The notes under the pieces: generated by a model
The model's database searches: none
Seen by the model: the letters and a program-made list of their open reading frames with translations, nothing else
What the model was told of the DNA's origin: nothing
In this document: positions 46,313-57,555 of the stretch, in pieces
How the letters are laid out: every line of letters begins with the position of its first letter
How positions within the stretch are numbered: position 1 is the first letter of the stretch
From: Geotrypetes seraphini
Taxonomy: Eukaryota > Chordata > Amphibia > Gymnophiona > Dermophiidae
DNA: 64,000 bases
Reading direction: 5' to 3'
Assembly (NCBI RefSeq): GCF_902459505.1
Contig: NC_047096.1
Span: forward strand, 1,798,001-1,862,000
Position numbers and translations under genes: made by a program

Positions 46313-46952
46313 ACCCGGAAGGCTTCCAGGTCAGCCAATTGAAACATGTCAGAGGGAAAGCTTCCAGGCCAGCCAATTGAAACGTTTCAGAGGGAAGGCT
46401 TCCAGGCCAGCCAATTGAAACGTGTCAGAGGGAAGGCTTCTAGGTCAGTCAATTGAAACGTGTCAGAGGGAAGGTTTCCAGGCCAGCCAATTGAAACGTG
46501 TCAGAGGGAAGGCTTCCAGGCCAGCCAATTGAATCGTGTCAGAGGGAAGGCTTCCAGGCCAGCCAATTGAAATGTGTCAGAGGGAAGGCTTCCAGGCCAG
46601 CCAGTTGAAACGTGTCAGAGGGAAGGCTTCCAGGCCAGCCAATTGAATCGTGTCAGAGGGAAGGCTTCCAGGCCAGCCAATTGAAATGTGTCAGAGGGAA
46701 CGCTCCCAGGCCAGCCAATTGAAATGTGTCAGAGGGAAGGCTTCCAGGCCAGCCAGTTGAAATGTGTCAGAGGGAAGGCTTCCAGGCCAGCCAATTGAAA
46801 CGTGTCAGAGGGAAGGCTTCCAGGCCAACCAATTTAAACGTGTCAGAGGGAAGGCTTCCAGGCCAGCCAATTGAAACGTGTCAGAGGGAAGGCTTCCAGG
46901 CCAACCAATTTAAACGTGTCAGAGGGAAGGCTTCCAGGCCAGCCAATTGCAG
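46313..46952 (+). repeat. 38-bp minisatellite, about 17 copies
   Basis: Unit AGGCTTCCAGGCCAGCCAAT plus TGAAACGTGTCAGAGGGA, very regular, with a few shared variants (CCAATTGAATCG, CCAGTTGAAA, ACCAATTTAAACG) that recur at spaced positions, a sign of block duplication. Confidence 0.95.
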
Positions 46953-47164
46953 CGTGTAGGAACCTATGTCCCTCTAAGTGGGGCACGTGAGCAATCGCTT
47001 GGCATTTCAGGCTAGTGTAATGAATTCATGTTGGAATGTTTTTATTCCCCAAACCCAGTCTTATTATCTATTCCGGAAAACTCTTAAAACTAATTTGTTT
47101 GAAAAATATTCGACTTAATTGCAATTGTATTTTTTCAGAAACATTCGATACTTATGATTGCTAT

Positions 47165-47345
47165 GTATTGCTTGTCCAGCCACTTCTTAATGTGAACCAT
47201 TTTTGAGAACTATCTGACCTAATTACAATTTGTATTTTTCTGAGAAGCATTTGATATTTGCATTGTAATTCGCTGTTTGTCCAGCTTTTCTTATTGTAAA
47301 CCGCCTTGAACTAACGGTTTGGCGGTATATAAGAATAAATTATTA
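47165..47345 (+). mobile_element. LINE 3' tail
   Basis: TTGTAAACCGCCTTGAACTA and GGCGGTATATAAGAATAAAT then TTATTATTA, the same tail as at 32040 and the provirus flanks. Confidence 0.65.
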
Positions 47346-47514
47346 TTACTCTAAATTACCCGTTCCCATGCTTAGGGGGCTTCCCCAGGTTCGGGGGTCA
47401 GTGGGATTTCCTGCCCATTGCATGTAGTTGCTACACCACTGGTTTGGCCCCAAAACACCTGGAAAAAATTACTCATGTAACCATCTCCCTCAGCCATTCC
47501 AGGATTCTGCTGCT

Positions 47515-47642
47515 TCTTGGTTTGTTGATTGCTTCCCCCATGTCTCTCTCAATAACAGACTATGGACTTTTCCTCCAGGAACTTGTCCAAGCCTTTCTTA
47601 AAACCAGCTGCGCTATCTGCTCTTACCACAACCTCTGGCAGA
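47515..47642 (-). mobile_element. CR1 3' fragment
   Basis: Plus-strand words CAATAACAGACTATGGACTT, AACTTGTCCAAGCCTTTCTT and TCTTACCACAACCTCTGGCA are the reverse complement of the CR1 carboxyl end (as at 24880-24990). Confidence 0.7.
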
Positions 47643-48249
47643 AGTGAGACTGAGGAGGGCTCACTCAGCTTCCTTTTATGCGGGTATTTTTGAAATTTCC
47701 TTCCAGCTCCATCATGGACTGGCCTATTGAAAGGCTTTCTGGTTCTACAAGCTTTAGGCCAGTTTAAAAAGGTTCAACTGTTTTGGGATTTCTGATAGCT
47801 CCATATGTTGTTTGTGTAAATTGAATTTTTGAACCCTTTGATGTCTTTGTATCATTATCATCATGGCCATGGAGAATATTCTAGATATTACAGCATTTGG
47901 ACATCAGTGCTAGAGAATTTTTCCTGTCAATATATTTGTTTGTCTGTATCATGTATTGTGCCATTTGGCATTTTGCTTCCTGTCCTATTTTACCCCCGCC
48001 CCCTTTTACGAAGCCATGTTAGGCTTTTTTAATCACCAGCCATTCCTATGAGCGTCGGAGCTAATACTGCAGCAGTTGGTGATAAAAAAAAGCCTAACAC
48101 ACCTTCATAAAAGGGGGGTTAGTTTTAGAGTTCCTTTCCAATGTTATTCTTTATTAAGTATTGTGAACTGCCCTGACCTGCCTGCTTAGATAGGATGGTA
48201 TATCAAATGGTAATAAATATTAACTTAAATTATAATGCATGAAATTAAC

Positions 48250-48990
48250 ACAGGGAACTGAAGAATAGTTTGAAATTTGGCAGCTAAAATTTAAAGCTAA
48301 GAAATGCAAGGTCATGTATTTGGGCTACAAAAACCCAAGGGAATGGTACAGTTTACGGGGTGAAGAAGTTATGTGCATGATAGAAGAGCGGGACTTGGGT
48401 GTGACTGTATGTGATGATCTTAAGGTGGCCAAACCGGTTGAAAAGGTGACGATGAGAGGTTTGGGCAGTAGGAAAAAGGAGGCACTGATGTCTCTGTATA
48501 AGACTTTGGTGAGACCTCATTTAGAATATTGTGTACAATTCTGGGGATTGCACCTTCAAAAAGATATAAAAAGGATGGAGTAGGTCCAGAGGAAGGCTAG
48601 TGTATGAAAACAGACTTAAAGATCTCAATCTGTATACTTTGGAGGAAAGTGGGAGACGGAAAGATATGATGGAGACGTTTAAATACCTACATGATGTAAA
48701 TGCGCATTGGTCGAGTCTCTTTCATTTGAAAGGAAGCTGTGGAATGAGAGGGCAAAGGATGAAGTTAAGGGGTGATAGGCTCAGGAGTAATCCAAGGAAA
48801 TACTTTTTAACAGAAAGGGTGGTAGATGCGTGGAACAGTCTCCCGAAGAGGTGGTGGAGACAGTGACTGTGTCTGAATTCAAGAAAGCCTGGGATGGACA
48901 CGTGGGATCTCTTAGGCAGAGGAGGAGATAGTGGATGCTGCAGATGGGCCATTTGACCTTTATCTGCCATCATGTTTCTATGTGAGCCTG
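48250..48990 (+). mobile_element. CR1-type LINE 3' part
   Basis: Encodes KKCKVMYLGYKNPREW-like sequence, [47 protein letters not shown] and [17 protein letters not shown]. The longest plus-strand copy; the frame is interrupted a few times. Confidence 0.85.
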
Positions 48991-49039
48991 GTGTGACTAA
49001 GCACTTCATAATATTTTGCGGTTTAGTTTTTTTAGAGCT

Positions 49040-49680
49040 GGTTTTTAGATCTGCATTTAAAAATAGGAAAGGAAAGAATAAGAGCGAAAGTTAATTTTCT
49101 TTCATAAAATACTATAACAATCAACATCTCAATAGTAACAATTCTACTAATAAAACAATCAAATCTCAATAAACCAAAACTTTTTTTAAAAATTTCTTTA
49201 TTCAGTTTTGCATATCACAAGTGCATCAATAAAATTCCTATGATCTTATAAATACACACTTGATTTTCCTTCATGTAACACTAAGTACGCCATATCAGTC
49301 TTATATTCATATGCTATATTTTAAATAATATGTAATACGTTTAATATGTATAACAATTATAATTAATAAACCAAAACTAATACATACAACTACAAATTTC
49401 CATAACAGAAATTAAGCATTACATAAATACAGATTACAGTCCCAGATTAAATTCTTCAATTTGAGAAAGCCAATTGAAAAAAAAAAGTGCTTTTAAATGT
49501 CTTTTAAAATTTATATATGATTCTTCTTTTCTCAAGTCTATGGGCAACTTATTCCATAGCCGCGGAACTAAATAAAAGAACGCACAATCTCTAGTTGACG
49601 CAAGATGTGCCTTCGAGATTCAAAGATCACAATAAACGCCTTGGGGCATAAAATAACACCAAGTTAGAAAGATATGAAGG
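49040..49680. repeat. A/T-rich LINE-derived stretch
   Basis: Contains TTGAGAAAGCCAATTGAAAA and CTTATTCCATAGCCGCGGAA, typical LINE 3' words, but no clear coding part. It is the target into which the hAT element at 49689 inserted. Confidence 0.4.
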
Positions 49681-49688
49681 CTGTAGAT

Positions 49689-49999
49689 CAGTGGTCTCAA
49701 ACTCAAACCCTTTGCAGGGCCACATTTTGGATTTGTCGGTACTTGGAGGGCCGCAGAAAAAAATAGTTAATATCTTATTAAAGAAATGACAATTTTGCAT
49801 GAGGTAAAACTGTTTATAGTTTATAAATCTTTCCTTTTGGCTAAGTCTTAAGAATAATATTGTAATTTATAGCTAAAAAGACATATGATCAAGAAACTGT
49901 TTTATTTTACTTTTGTGATTATGATAAACAAACCGAGGGCCTCAAAATAGGACCTGGTGGGTCGCATGTGGCCCCCGGGCCGCGAGTTTAAGACCACTG
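49689..49999. mobile_element. hAT-type nonautonomous element with perfect 8-bp TSD
   Basis: CTGTAGAT flanks both sides (49681-49688 and 50000-50007). The inverted ends CAGTGGTCTCAAACTC / GAGTTTAAGACCACTG are near perfect. 311 bp, no ORF. Confidence 0.9.
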
Positions 50000-50744
50000 C
50001 TGTAGATGAAGTAATGCTCTATGTGTATGGATGTTTGTGCTGTTGAAAATGCAAAGTTCATAGGGGGATTTGAGAATGATTTCTAGACTACATGCAGAAG
50101 AGAGTTCTCTGGTTTTGTTTTGAATCCGGGGACTAAGAGTTAAATTGAAGATATATACATTACACGTAGAAGGTTTTTTGAGGGTAAGCCTTTGAATAAT
50201 ATTTCATTAAGCAGCCATCCTGAGATATACAATATAAGCACGTTTCCTTAAAAAAATCTAGTTGATTTGTGCTAGTGATGTTACTGTTTACAACAAAAAT
50301 ACTAATAGTAAATATTATACACCAATAAAATAAAATACCCTTTCCCAGTACATCAGGAAGAAGGATGGCGAAGGAGGAAAAGAAGGTGCAAGTTCCTCTC
50401 TCCACTGGTGAATGCAGTCTGGATTGTGATTCCACAATCTGGCCACCAGAGGGTACTGTTTTCTCTTACTTGCATCGTCTGGGCAATTTACTACTACCGG
50501 TCCGGTACTACTATTTAACAACGTATTTAAGAGACAGTCCCTACTCAATAGAGCTTACAATCAAAAATGAATAGACACGTCCATGGGCTTTTTGGTCAAA
50601 GGTTGCAGGGTTGTGAGTCTGTAACTTCCTTTACTGCTTCAATTGTATGCAAATCTCACATCCTAAAAATCTGCCCTTGAGAGAGGAACCAAGAAACTGT
50701 CCAGATAAGCTCCAGCTCCCGATTCTATAAACAGAGCACACAAT

Positions 50745-50900
50745 TTTACTTCTAATATTTATCATTTCTATAGCATGAAAGGCGTACGCAGCGCTGTACA
50801 TTTGATATTTGACAGTCCCTGCTCGGAAGAGCTTACAATCTAACTTGGACAGACAGATATGACATATAGGATTGGGGATGCTGTACTAGAGAATGAGAAG
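50745..50900. repeat. Dispersed repeat (GCTGTACATTT family)
   Basis: TCATTTCTATAGCATGAAAG, CAGCGCTGTACATTTGATAT and AGAGCTTACAATCTAACTTG match the repeats near 13108 and 15905. Confidence 0.55.
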
Positions 50901-51001
50901 GGGACAAATTTGTCCCGTCATGTCTCCACAAGTTTTGTCGCTGTTCCTGTCCCATTCCTGTAAGCTCTGCCTTAACCGCACAAGCCTCGAACACTTATGA
51001 T

Positions 51002-51420
51002 TTTAAAGCGTTTGAGGCTTGTGCAGATGAGGACGGAGCTTAGGCATTGGTGGAATGAGGCATTATGACATCACAATCTGAGCTCTAGAATGTTGCTACT
51101 TAGGATGTTAAAGGGTTTGAGGGACGGAGCTTAGGCATTGGTGGAATGAGGCATTATGACATCACAATCTCAGCTCTAGAATGTTGCTACTTAGGATGTT
51201 AAAGGGTTTGAGGGACGGAGCTTAGGCATTGGTGGAATGAGGCATTATGACATCACAATCTCAGCTCTAGAATGTTGCTACTTAGGATGTTAAAGGGTTT
51301 GAGGGACGGAGCTCAGGCATTGGTGGAATGAGGCATTATGACATCACAATCTGAGCTCTAGAATGTTGCTACTTAGGGATTTAAAGCGTTTGAGGCTTGT
51401 GCAGATGAGGGCGGAGCTTG
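51002..51420 (+). repeat. 91-bp tandem repeat derived from a CR1 tail
   Basis: GGACGGAGCT recurs at 51031, 51122, 51213 and 51304, an exact 91-bp period. Each unit holds the CR1-tail words GGTGGAATGAGGCATTATGA and CTCTAGAATGTTGCTAC. Both ends are flanked by TTTAAAGCGTTTGAGGCTTG. Confidence 0.9.
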
Positions 51421-51499
51421 CAGGAATGGGGCAGGGATAGGAAAATGAGTTCCCATGGGGATGGGGAAAAATTTGTCCCCGTGTCATTCTCTATGCAAA

Positions 51500-53150
51500 T
51501 AGAGGGTCCCTGCTCAGAAGAGCCATTAACAATCAATTATGGATATTAATTGGCTCTAACTTGGATCTGAGTTCCTTCCTATAAAGATCTACACCAAATC
51601 CTCTCACGCGCAACCTGAAAGGGGCGTTTCAGAAAATTTGCACAATTATGCAGTGTTATAGAATTTGCCCAGGTTTGTGTGTAATTCCTCGGAGAGTTCT
51701 TTATGGAATAGTGATAATTGTGACTGCCCTAGGGCCTTAATGCGTGGAATAGCGCCTACTGAATTGCCGCTACCGCCTCCTTTTGGCTAGCGCATGTACC
51801 TGCAAGCAATAAAAGGAGAAACCCCCCCCCAAGTAATAATTCTATCATCCAGACATAAAATTCTCATCTTTCTGTACAATCTTTCCACATGCAGAGAGCT
51901 AAAGAGGAAAAAATGACTGCAAGAGAAATGAAAAGGCAGCTGGACCGACCCACTTTAGAGATTCTTGCAACTATTTTGCATCATTTGAACATTTAGCCGG
52001 AAATTTCAGCGCAAGAATTTCAGACTTAAAGACAAGATCCGGAGGCCAACTCGCCTCTGTTTCACCCAGTGGGCAGGTGCTGGTAGAAGATAGGTGAGAA
52101 ATCGACCTCGTCCTGCCCCTCATTTCGAGTGTAAGCTCTTTGGAGCAGGGACTGTCTCTTCTGGGTCGTAGTAGCTACTCTTTGGGGACTGATCCCCGAA
52201 TCCGCTTTCAGGTGCAAAGCCCCGATGCAGCTCCTCTAGGCTTTGATGTACAGCGCTGCGTAGGTCTAGTGACAGCAGCTAACTTCCAGAATGGGTTCAA
52301 CGTCTTCGACCGAATCCTAATTCTCGAGCCTCAAAAAGGCCCCTCCCCCTCGCGGACGTTCCAGAATGTCTGCCCCGCCTCTTCTCGCCATGACGTCACC
52401 AGGGGAAATTGGCCTAGTATGGTGCTGCTTTCAGCGCCGTGAGCTAATTTGCATGGCCCCGCCTCTTCTCGGCTTCCCGCTTACGTCAGCGGGGGAAATT
52501 GGCCTTTTATGGTGCTGAACCGGCTCCTGCGCTCTTTTGGTTCTGGCTCCGGTTTTTGTGGGCGCTGTACATTAACATGGCAGAGACGGTGCCCGCTTCC
52601 AAGAGCTTACAACCTAATTATGACAAAGAGACCATAAGGGAGCTGGAGTGAAACATCTGAGAAGTGGGCTTGGAGTCTGCCTTGGGGCTAAGTCCCTGCC
52701 CCATTCGGGGACCCCCCCCCCCCCCTATTCCTCTCTCTTTTAGGTCCTAGTTCACACTTGCAGTCCAACACCAGCTCTGGCAGGGGACACATTTCAAATC
52801 TGACAAAACCGAAAATGCAATGATTTTTTTCTATTTTCTCTTAACTCCCATTTGACGTTCTCACTATCCATCTTCTATCTCTGTACCTTCCCTTCCACTG
52901 CCGTCTTTCTCTCTCTCTCTCTCTCTCTATTTCCCTCCATGCAGCATCTCTTTCTTTCTCCCTGCCCTCAACCCTATGTCTAACATTTCTCCTTTCTTCT
53001 CTATACATGTCTCTCTCCCTTCCTCTCATCCACCCCAGTTCTTCCTCTCTCCTTTCTCCCTCCCAAGTGCAGCATCTTTCCTCCCTTCCCTCCCATCCCC
53101 CTATGCAATAGCACCCTACCGACCCTCTAACTGTGAGACTGACATACCTC
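51500..53150. other. Gene-free stretch
   Basis: G/C-richer sequence with a direct repeat around 52385-52515 (CGCCTCTTCTCG ... GGGGAAATTGGCCT.TATGGTGCTG, twice), and a CT-rich microsatellite near 52905-52930. No gene recognised. Confidence 0.45.
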
Positions 53151-53165
53151 CAAGGCCTCTTGGAT

Positions 53166-53275
53166 GGCCTTCTTCGCTGCCTGCCCTTCTAGGGCTTCCC
53201 TCTGCCATATCACTAATGACATCATCAGTGACATGGCAGAGGGAAGGCCCCGACAAGGAAGGCCGCGAAGAGGTA
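53166..53275. mobile_element. Foldback/MITE-like inverted repeat, about 110 bp
   Basis: CTTCCCTCTGCCATATCACT pairs with AGTGACATGGCAGAGGGAAG around a short loop, and the outer CTTCTTCGC / GCGAAGAGG also pairs. Confidence 0.75.
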
Positions 53276-53369
53276 ATTCAGAGCACTGCTGCTGCTTTAG
53301 GAGGCCTCAGAAGTATATCAGGTCTCACCAGGGTGGGGGGTCGCTGAATCAGTGAGTCCGATTTTCTCA

Positions 53370-53545
53370 GACAATGAATCGATTTCAATCAGGCAGCACT
53401 ACGAGTCCAGACTCCACCCTTTCTATCTTGCTGCACCATATGCCTGGAACAGACTGCCTGAGTCATTACGTCAGGCTCCGTCTCGAGCAGAATTCAAATC
53501 CAAGCTAAAAGCCCACTTTTTGAAGGCTCCTTTCAATTCCCACTC
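53370..53545 (+). mobile_element. L2-like LINE 3' end
   Basis: Encodes YESRLHPFYLAAPYAWNRLP, ESLRQAPSRAEFKSKLKAHF, the end of an L2/CR1-superfamily ORF2. Confidence 0.7.
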
Positions 53546-53795
53546 ACCAGGAGTGGGGAGTTTGGTGCCTCAGAACACTGAGGTCGTGGGTTCAAGCCCA
53601 CACTGCTCCTTGTGACCCTGGATAAGTCACTTAATCCCTCCACTGCCCCTGGTACATTAGATAGATTCTGAGCCCACCAGGACAGAAAGGGGAAAATGCT
53701 TGAGTACCTGGATAAGTTCATGTAAACCGTTCTGAGCTCTCTTGGGAGAAAATGGAATGAATAAAGAATAAGTAAGAGACCCATGTCCATCCTAC
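53545..53795 (+). repeat. CORE-SINE (MIR-like) copy
   Basis: B-box region GTGGGTTCAAGCCCACACTG, core GTGACCCTGGATAAGTCACT, then TTAGATAGATTCTGAGCCCA and an AATGAATAAAGAATAA tail. The fullest copy in the window. Confidence 0.75.
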
Positions 53796-53799
53796 AAAA

Positions 53800-54085
53800 T
53801 CCTGAGTGGATTAGTACAGGTACAAGTGGATCAATTTTTTACTGGTGGACACTATGAAGTTACAGGGAAATACTTTTAAAACCAATAGGAGGAAATATTT
53901 TTTCACTCAGAGAATAGTTAAGCTCTGGAACACGTTGCCAGAAGATGTGGTAAGAGCAGATAGCGTAACTGGTTTTAAAAAGGTTTGGACAAGTTCCTGG
54001 AGGAAAAGTCCATAGTCTGTTATTGAGAAAGACATGGCTACTGGGCTTGATGGACCATTGGTCTGACCCAGGAGGCTATATGTCC
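53800..54085 (+). mobile_element. CR1-type LINE 3' fragment
   Basis: Contains codons for [14 protein letters not shown] followed by the tail words GATGGACCATTGGTCTGACC. The frame is interrupted. Confidence 0.7.
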
Positions 54086-54089
54086 TGTC

Positions 54090-56080
54090 TGTCCAAATTA
54101 GATGGTAAGCTCTTCTGAACAGGGATTGTCTATTACATGTTAAATGTGCTCTAGTAGTGGTAGTTCCAGTATCCAAAGATGCAGAGCAGGATCTGGCTCT
54201 GGATCTGGGGTGGGGCAGATTCCTTCCCACCCCTCTGAGTCTCAGGGCTCTCGGGGGACTCCCCTGTTTTGTAGGGATGGGGTGTTGGGGGAATCTCCCT
54301 CTGTTTCCTCCACTAACCTCAGGCAAATCACTTCCCTATTTAGCCTCAGACATCATAAGGAAAAGAGCTGCTATATCTTATGCGAGGGCCGTGAGCTCAT
54401 CCGAAAGAGAACTGGCTCATTCAGTCTGCCCTGAAAGGTATCTCTGTGTATGTTCCTCCCTCCGCATTTAGGCTTTTACCAGCTCTGCCTGTTTGTTTTT
54501 TAATGTCAGCTCTTCATTCATACCATACCTCTGTTTGCTGCAACCCAATATTTACTGATCTTGCTCTGAAGTTTCCCTTCAACTTCTGGTTCTACAGCCT
54601 CTCCATTTTTGGAAAATGTTTTGTTCCATATTACCTTTCAAGTATTTAACTGTCTGTATCATATCCAGGATGTACAAATTCAATCTCTTCTCATACATCA
54701 CCTAATCACTTTTCCTACGCAAGGTACAGTCTGTCCTCCAAATGTACAGGGACATTGTCACCGTACAGCCCAGCCTTGGCCAACACCTTGTCACCTTGTT
54801 TCTCAGCCACTATCATTTCTCTCTGCACCTGCTGTGTTGCCTGAGGTTTTGTGCTGAATTTTGGTCTCTACATGGTCCCCCAGACTCTTAAGACGATGAA
54901 ACATTGCCAGCGTTGACTCTATGAGCTTTTGTAGCAGATTTACCAATAAAGTGACTCCCGTGGCTGATTACTTGACATCTTATCCTCACAACTCCATGGC
55001 TGTGTCTGCTTCCCTCGTCATTGAGGCCTTCCTTTGGCTTTTCTTCAGTGTTGTCTGTATGGTCCCCATTTCCTATCTCACCGCCAGGAGAGATTTCCCA
55101 GTAGACAGTAGGTAAAAGCCCCCTGTCTTTTGGGGGGAATTTGGATTTAGCTCACGCCTTTCTCAGTAGTTCAAGACCACGTACATTTGTGTACAGTATT
55201 TATTGTTCTGTCCCCAGAAGGCTCACAATGTAAGTTTGTATGTAAGTGGTGGTGGGGGGAGAGAGAGCTGTCCATAGCCTAAGCACAGCTGACTTTTAAA
55301 TCCACCCCTCTTCAATTCAGCATCCCCACCACCTCCCTCCTCTTGCCAGCCTCTGTGCATCGTACCCCCTTTTTTTCTCCCCCATCCTGTCCTGAGCAGC
55401 CTCATGACTCCTTGTTCTTTTCCTGGTTCCCCACCAGCAACTTTTGTCACTTCTAATTTGTAGGGTGTTCTTTCCTTTCTGGGGTGGAGGGAGGAGGTGG
55501 CAGTTCTCTCTTTCAGGTCAACCTGGCGGATGCAGTGACAGTGAACGAAAGAAGCAGAAGCTCTCCGAAGACTGAGACCCCTGCAGTGCTTTTCTTCACA
55601 TGCACTGGCCACATGAAGTACAGGCAGGGGTGCAGCCCACGTGGAAGCAACTCTGAGCTGGCAGCTGTATGAACAGGCTTCACCCTAGATTTCAGTATCC
55701 AGCTAATGTTCTAACTGGGCCCTATTCAGCCAGTTGTCCTCTTTATCGATAGAGGAAATCTGGCAACCCTAACTAAACTTGACATGGTAATCGTTAATCC
55801 AAGCCTACTGTATGTGCTTAGACAGTAAATGAGACCATAATCTTACTAAAAAGAAAAGCTTTGTAATACATTTGGATTAAACTAAGAAATATGATTTGGA
55901 AGGGATGGTTTCATAAAGGTAGCAGAGAAGCCTTAGGGAAAGCAGGCAGCCATTTTGAGCTGCTCTTGACCTGCCCAAATCCCTTCCACACTGGATGTAT
56001 AGCAACACGTTTGTCCTGCTGTGTTTTACAGGATGTGTTATGGACATGTATTGGGTGGGCTTTGGACTTCTAGAGATGAT
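54090..56080. other. Gene-free stretch upstream of BTG2
   Basis: Several ORFs of 60-130 codons, but none has a recognisable domain, splice support or codon bias. I see nothing that I would call a gene. Confidence 0.4.
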
Positions 56081-56084
56081 AATA

Positions 56085-57340
56085 ATCGAACCTTTCCCAA
56101 GTCATCCTGGAAAGAACTTAGACGTTCGGAGCTAGACCTGTTTAAAAAGCGTCTAAGTGCCACAGAGGTACTCAAACTGACCAGGTGTCCACTGGATGCA
56201 TTAAGGTATGACCCCCCCCCCACTGTTCACTAGCCCCCTCCCACCCCCAAAAAATCTGAATGAAAGAGCACCTGTCTATAGAACAGCAGCACTTGGTATG
56301 GGAAAGCCTAGTAGAGCATCACACAGGGGTCTTAAGTAAACTTGGGGAGGCCCATTAGCCATTCCAACCACTATATTTAGGTGGAAAGTGTGAACCCACC
56401 AAAACCCTACTCTATTGCCATATAGGTGCCACCTGTAGCCATGAGGGCTATTGGGGTTGTAGCCAGGTGGGTCTAGTAGGTTTTGAGGGAGTTTTGGAGG
56501 GCTCAGCATAAATTATAAGGGGTATATGGTGAGATGTACTTCTGGCACTTTAGTGCCCACTGGTCTGTGGCCAGTCCATCACAATGCTGGCCCCTCCCAC
56601 ATTCACATGGTCTGGATTTGGACGTTTTCAACTTGGGCATTTCTTTGGTCAAAAATGGGGTATAAAGGGGTATAAAGTTCGGTGTCCTAAGGATTGAAGA
56701 TCCTGTTGGCCTAGACGTCCAAATAGGCGACTAAAAAAAAAAATATATATATATATATTTGGACATCTAGCGGTTTGGCTTTTGAAAATGGATATTTTTT
56801 TGCTTTGGACATTTAGCAGGAAACGTCCAAATTGGACTTAAGACATCCTCATGATCTGAAAACCACATTGAGCCCTAAACCACTATAAGAGATACAAGGG
56901 CCAGAACATTTTATACTAGACAAGTGGAGGGACATAATCAAAACATATGTCTAAGTCCGATTCGGTCATATGGCACTAGACACCCAAAGTTGGCAGTGGG
57001 AAAATGTCCATTCTCGAAAAATACGTCTAAACTATTTTTTTTAAAAAAATCTTCTATCTGTATGTCCAGGCGTTTGATCGTCCAGACCTATCTTTAGACC
57101 ACATTTTCGACCAAAAATTTGTCCAAGTCCCAAACGTCCAGAACAAGACCATTTGGATGTGGGGGAGGGGCTTGTCTTGCGACATGGCATCTTATAGGGC
57201 ACTGCTGTGAACTTCAGCAAAAGTGCCACAACTCCCTTGCAGGTCACGGTGAGCCCCCAAACCCACTCTACCCACGGGGGTTGGTGTTTTGCACCATGAA
57301 TGCAGGGGCTGGTTTTTGATATCCCTTGGGAGACCATTTG
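56085..57340. mobile_element. Nonautonomous DNA-transposon-like sequences
   Basis: Repeated words around (T)GGACGTTT, TTAGACG and CCCACCAAAACCCTACTCTA / CCCCCAAACCCACTCTACCC occur twice (56.3 and 57.2 kb), with mirror-like GACGT/ACGTC ends. No transposase. These end just upstream of the BTG2 promoter. Confidence 0.4.
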
Positions 57341-57402
57341 CCAACTTTGCAACATTCCAGCCCAGCTGAGTGCCCCAGAACGGAGCGTCCTTCCGCCAGC
57401 GC

Positions 57403-57410
57403 TGACGTCA
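57403..57410 (+). promoter_or_regulatory. CRE (TGACGTCA) of BTG2
   Basis: A perfect palindromic CRE about 100 bp upstream of the TATA box. BTG2 is a known immediate-early gene, and CREB-type input would fit. Confidence 0.65.
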
Positions 57411-57435
57411 CTCGTTCCATTTCCATAGCGCAGCG

Positions 57436-57440
57436 ATTGG
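57436..57440 (-). promoter_or_regulatory. Inverted CCAAT box of BTG2
   Basis: ATTGG in GCGATTGGTGGC about 65 bp upstream of the TATA box, the usual NF-Y position. Confidence 0.5.
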
Positions 57441-57502
57441 TGGCTAGAGTCGGGGGGGGGGCGGAGTCTTCCCGGGCTGGCGTCTCGCGCCGTGGCTGCT
57501 GC

Positions 57503-57510
57503 TATAAAAG
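57503..57510 (+). promoter_or_regulatory. TATA box of BTG2
   Basis: TATAAAAG in a G/C-rich promoter, about 50 bp before the start codon. It predicts a transcription start near 57535 and a short 5' UTR. Confidence 0.75.
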
Positions 57511-57555
57511 CGCAGCGAGCAGCGAGCGGGGCGAGGTGCAGCGGATCGGCCGGTC

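Noticed and set aside
46313-46952. CRISPR-like array
   Set aside because: The units are contiguous with no unique spacers. It is an ordinary minisatellite in a vertebrate genome.
55223-55612. 129-codon minus-strand ORF as a gene
   Set aside because: No domain, no splice or poly(A) support, and composition like the surrounding noncoding DNA.
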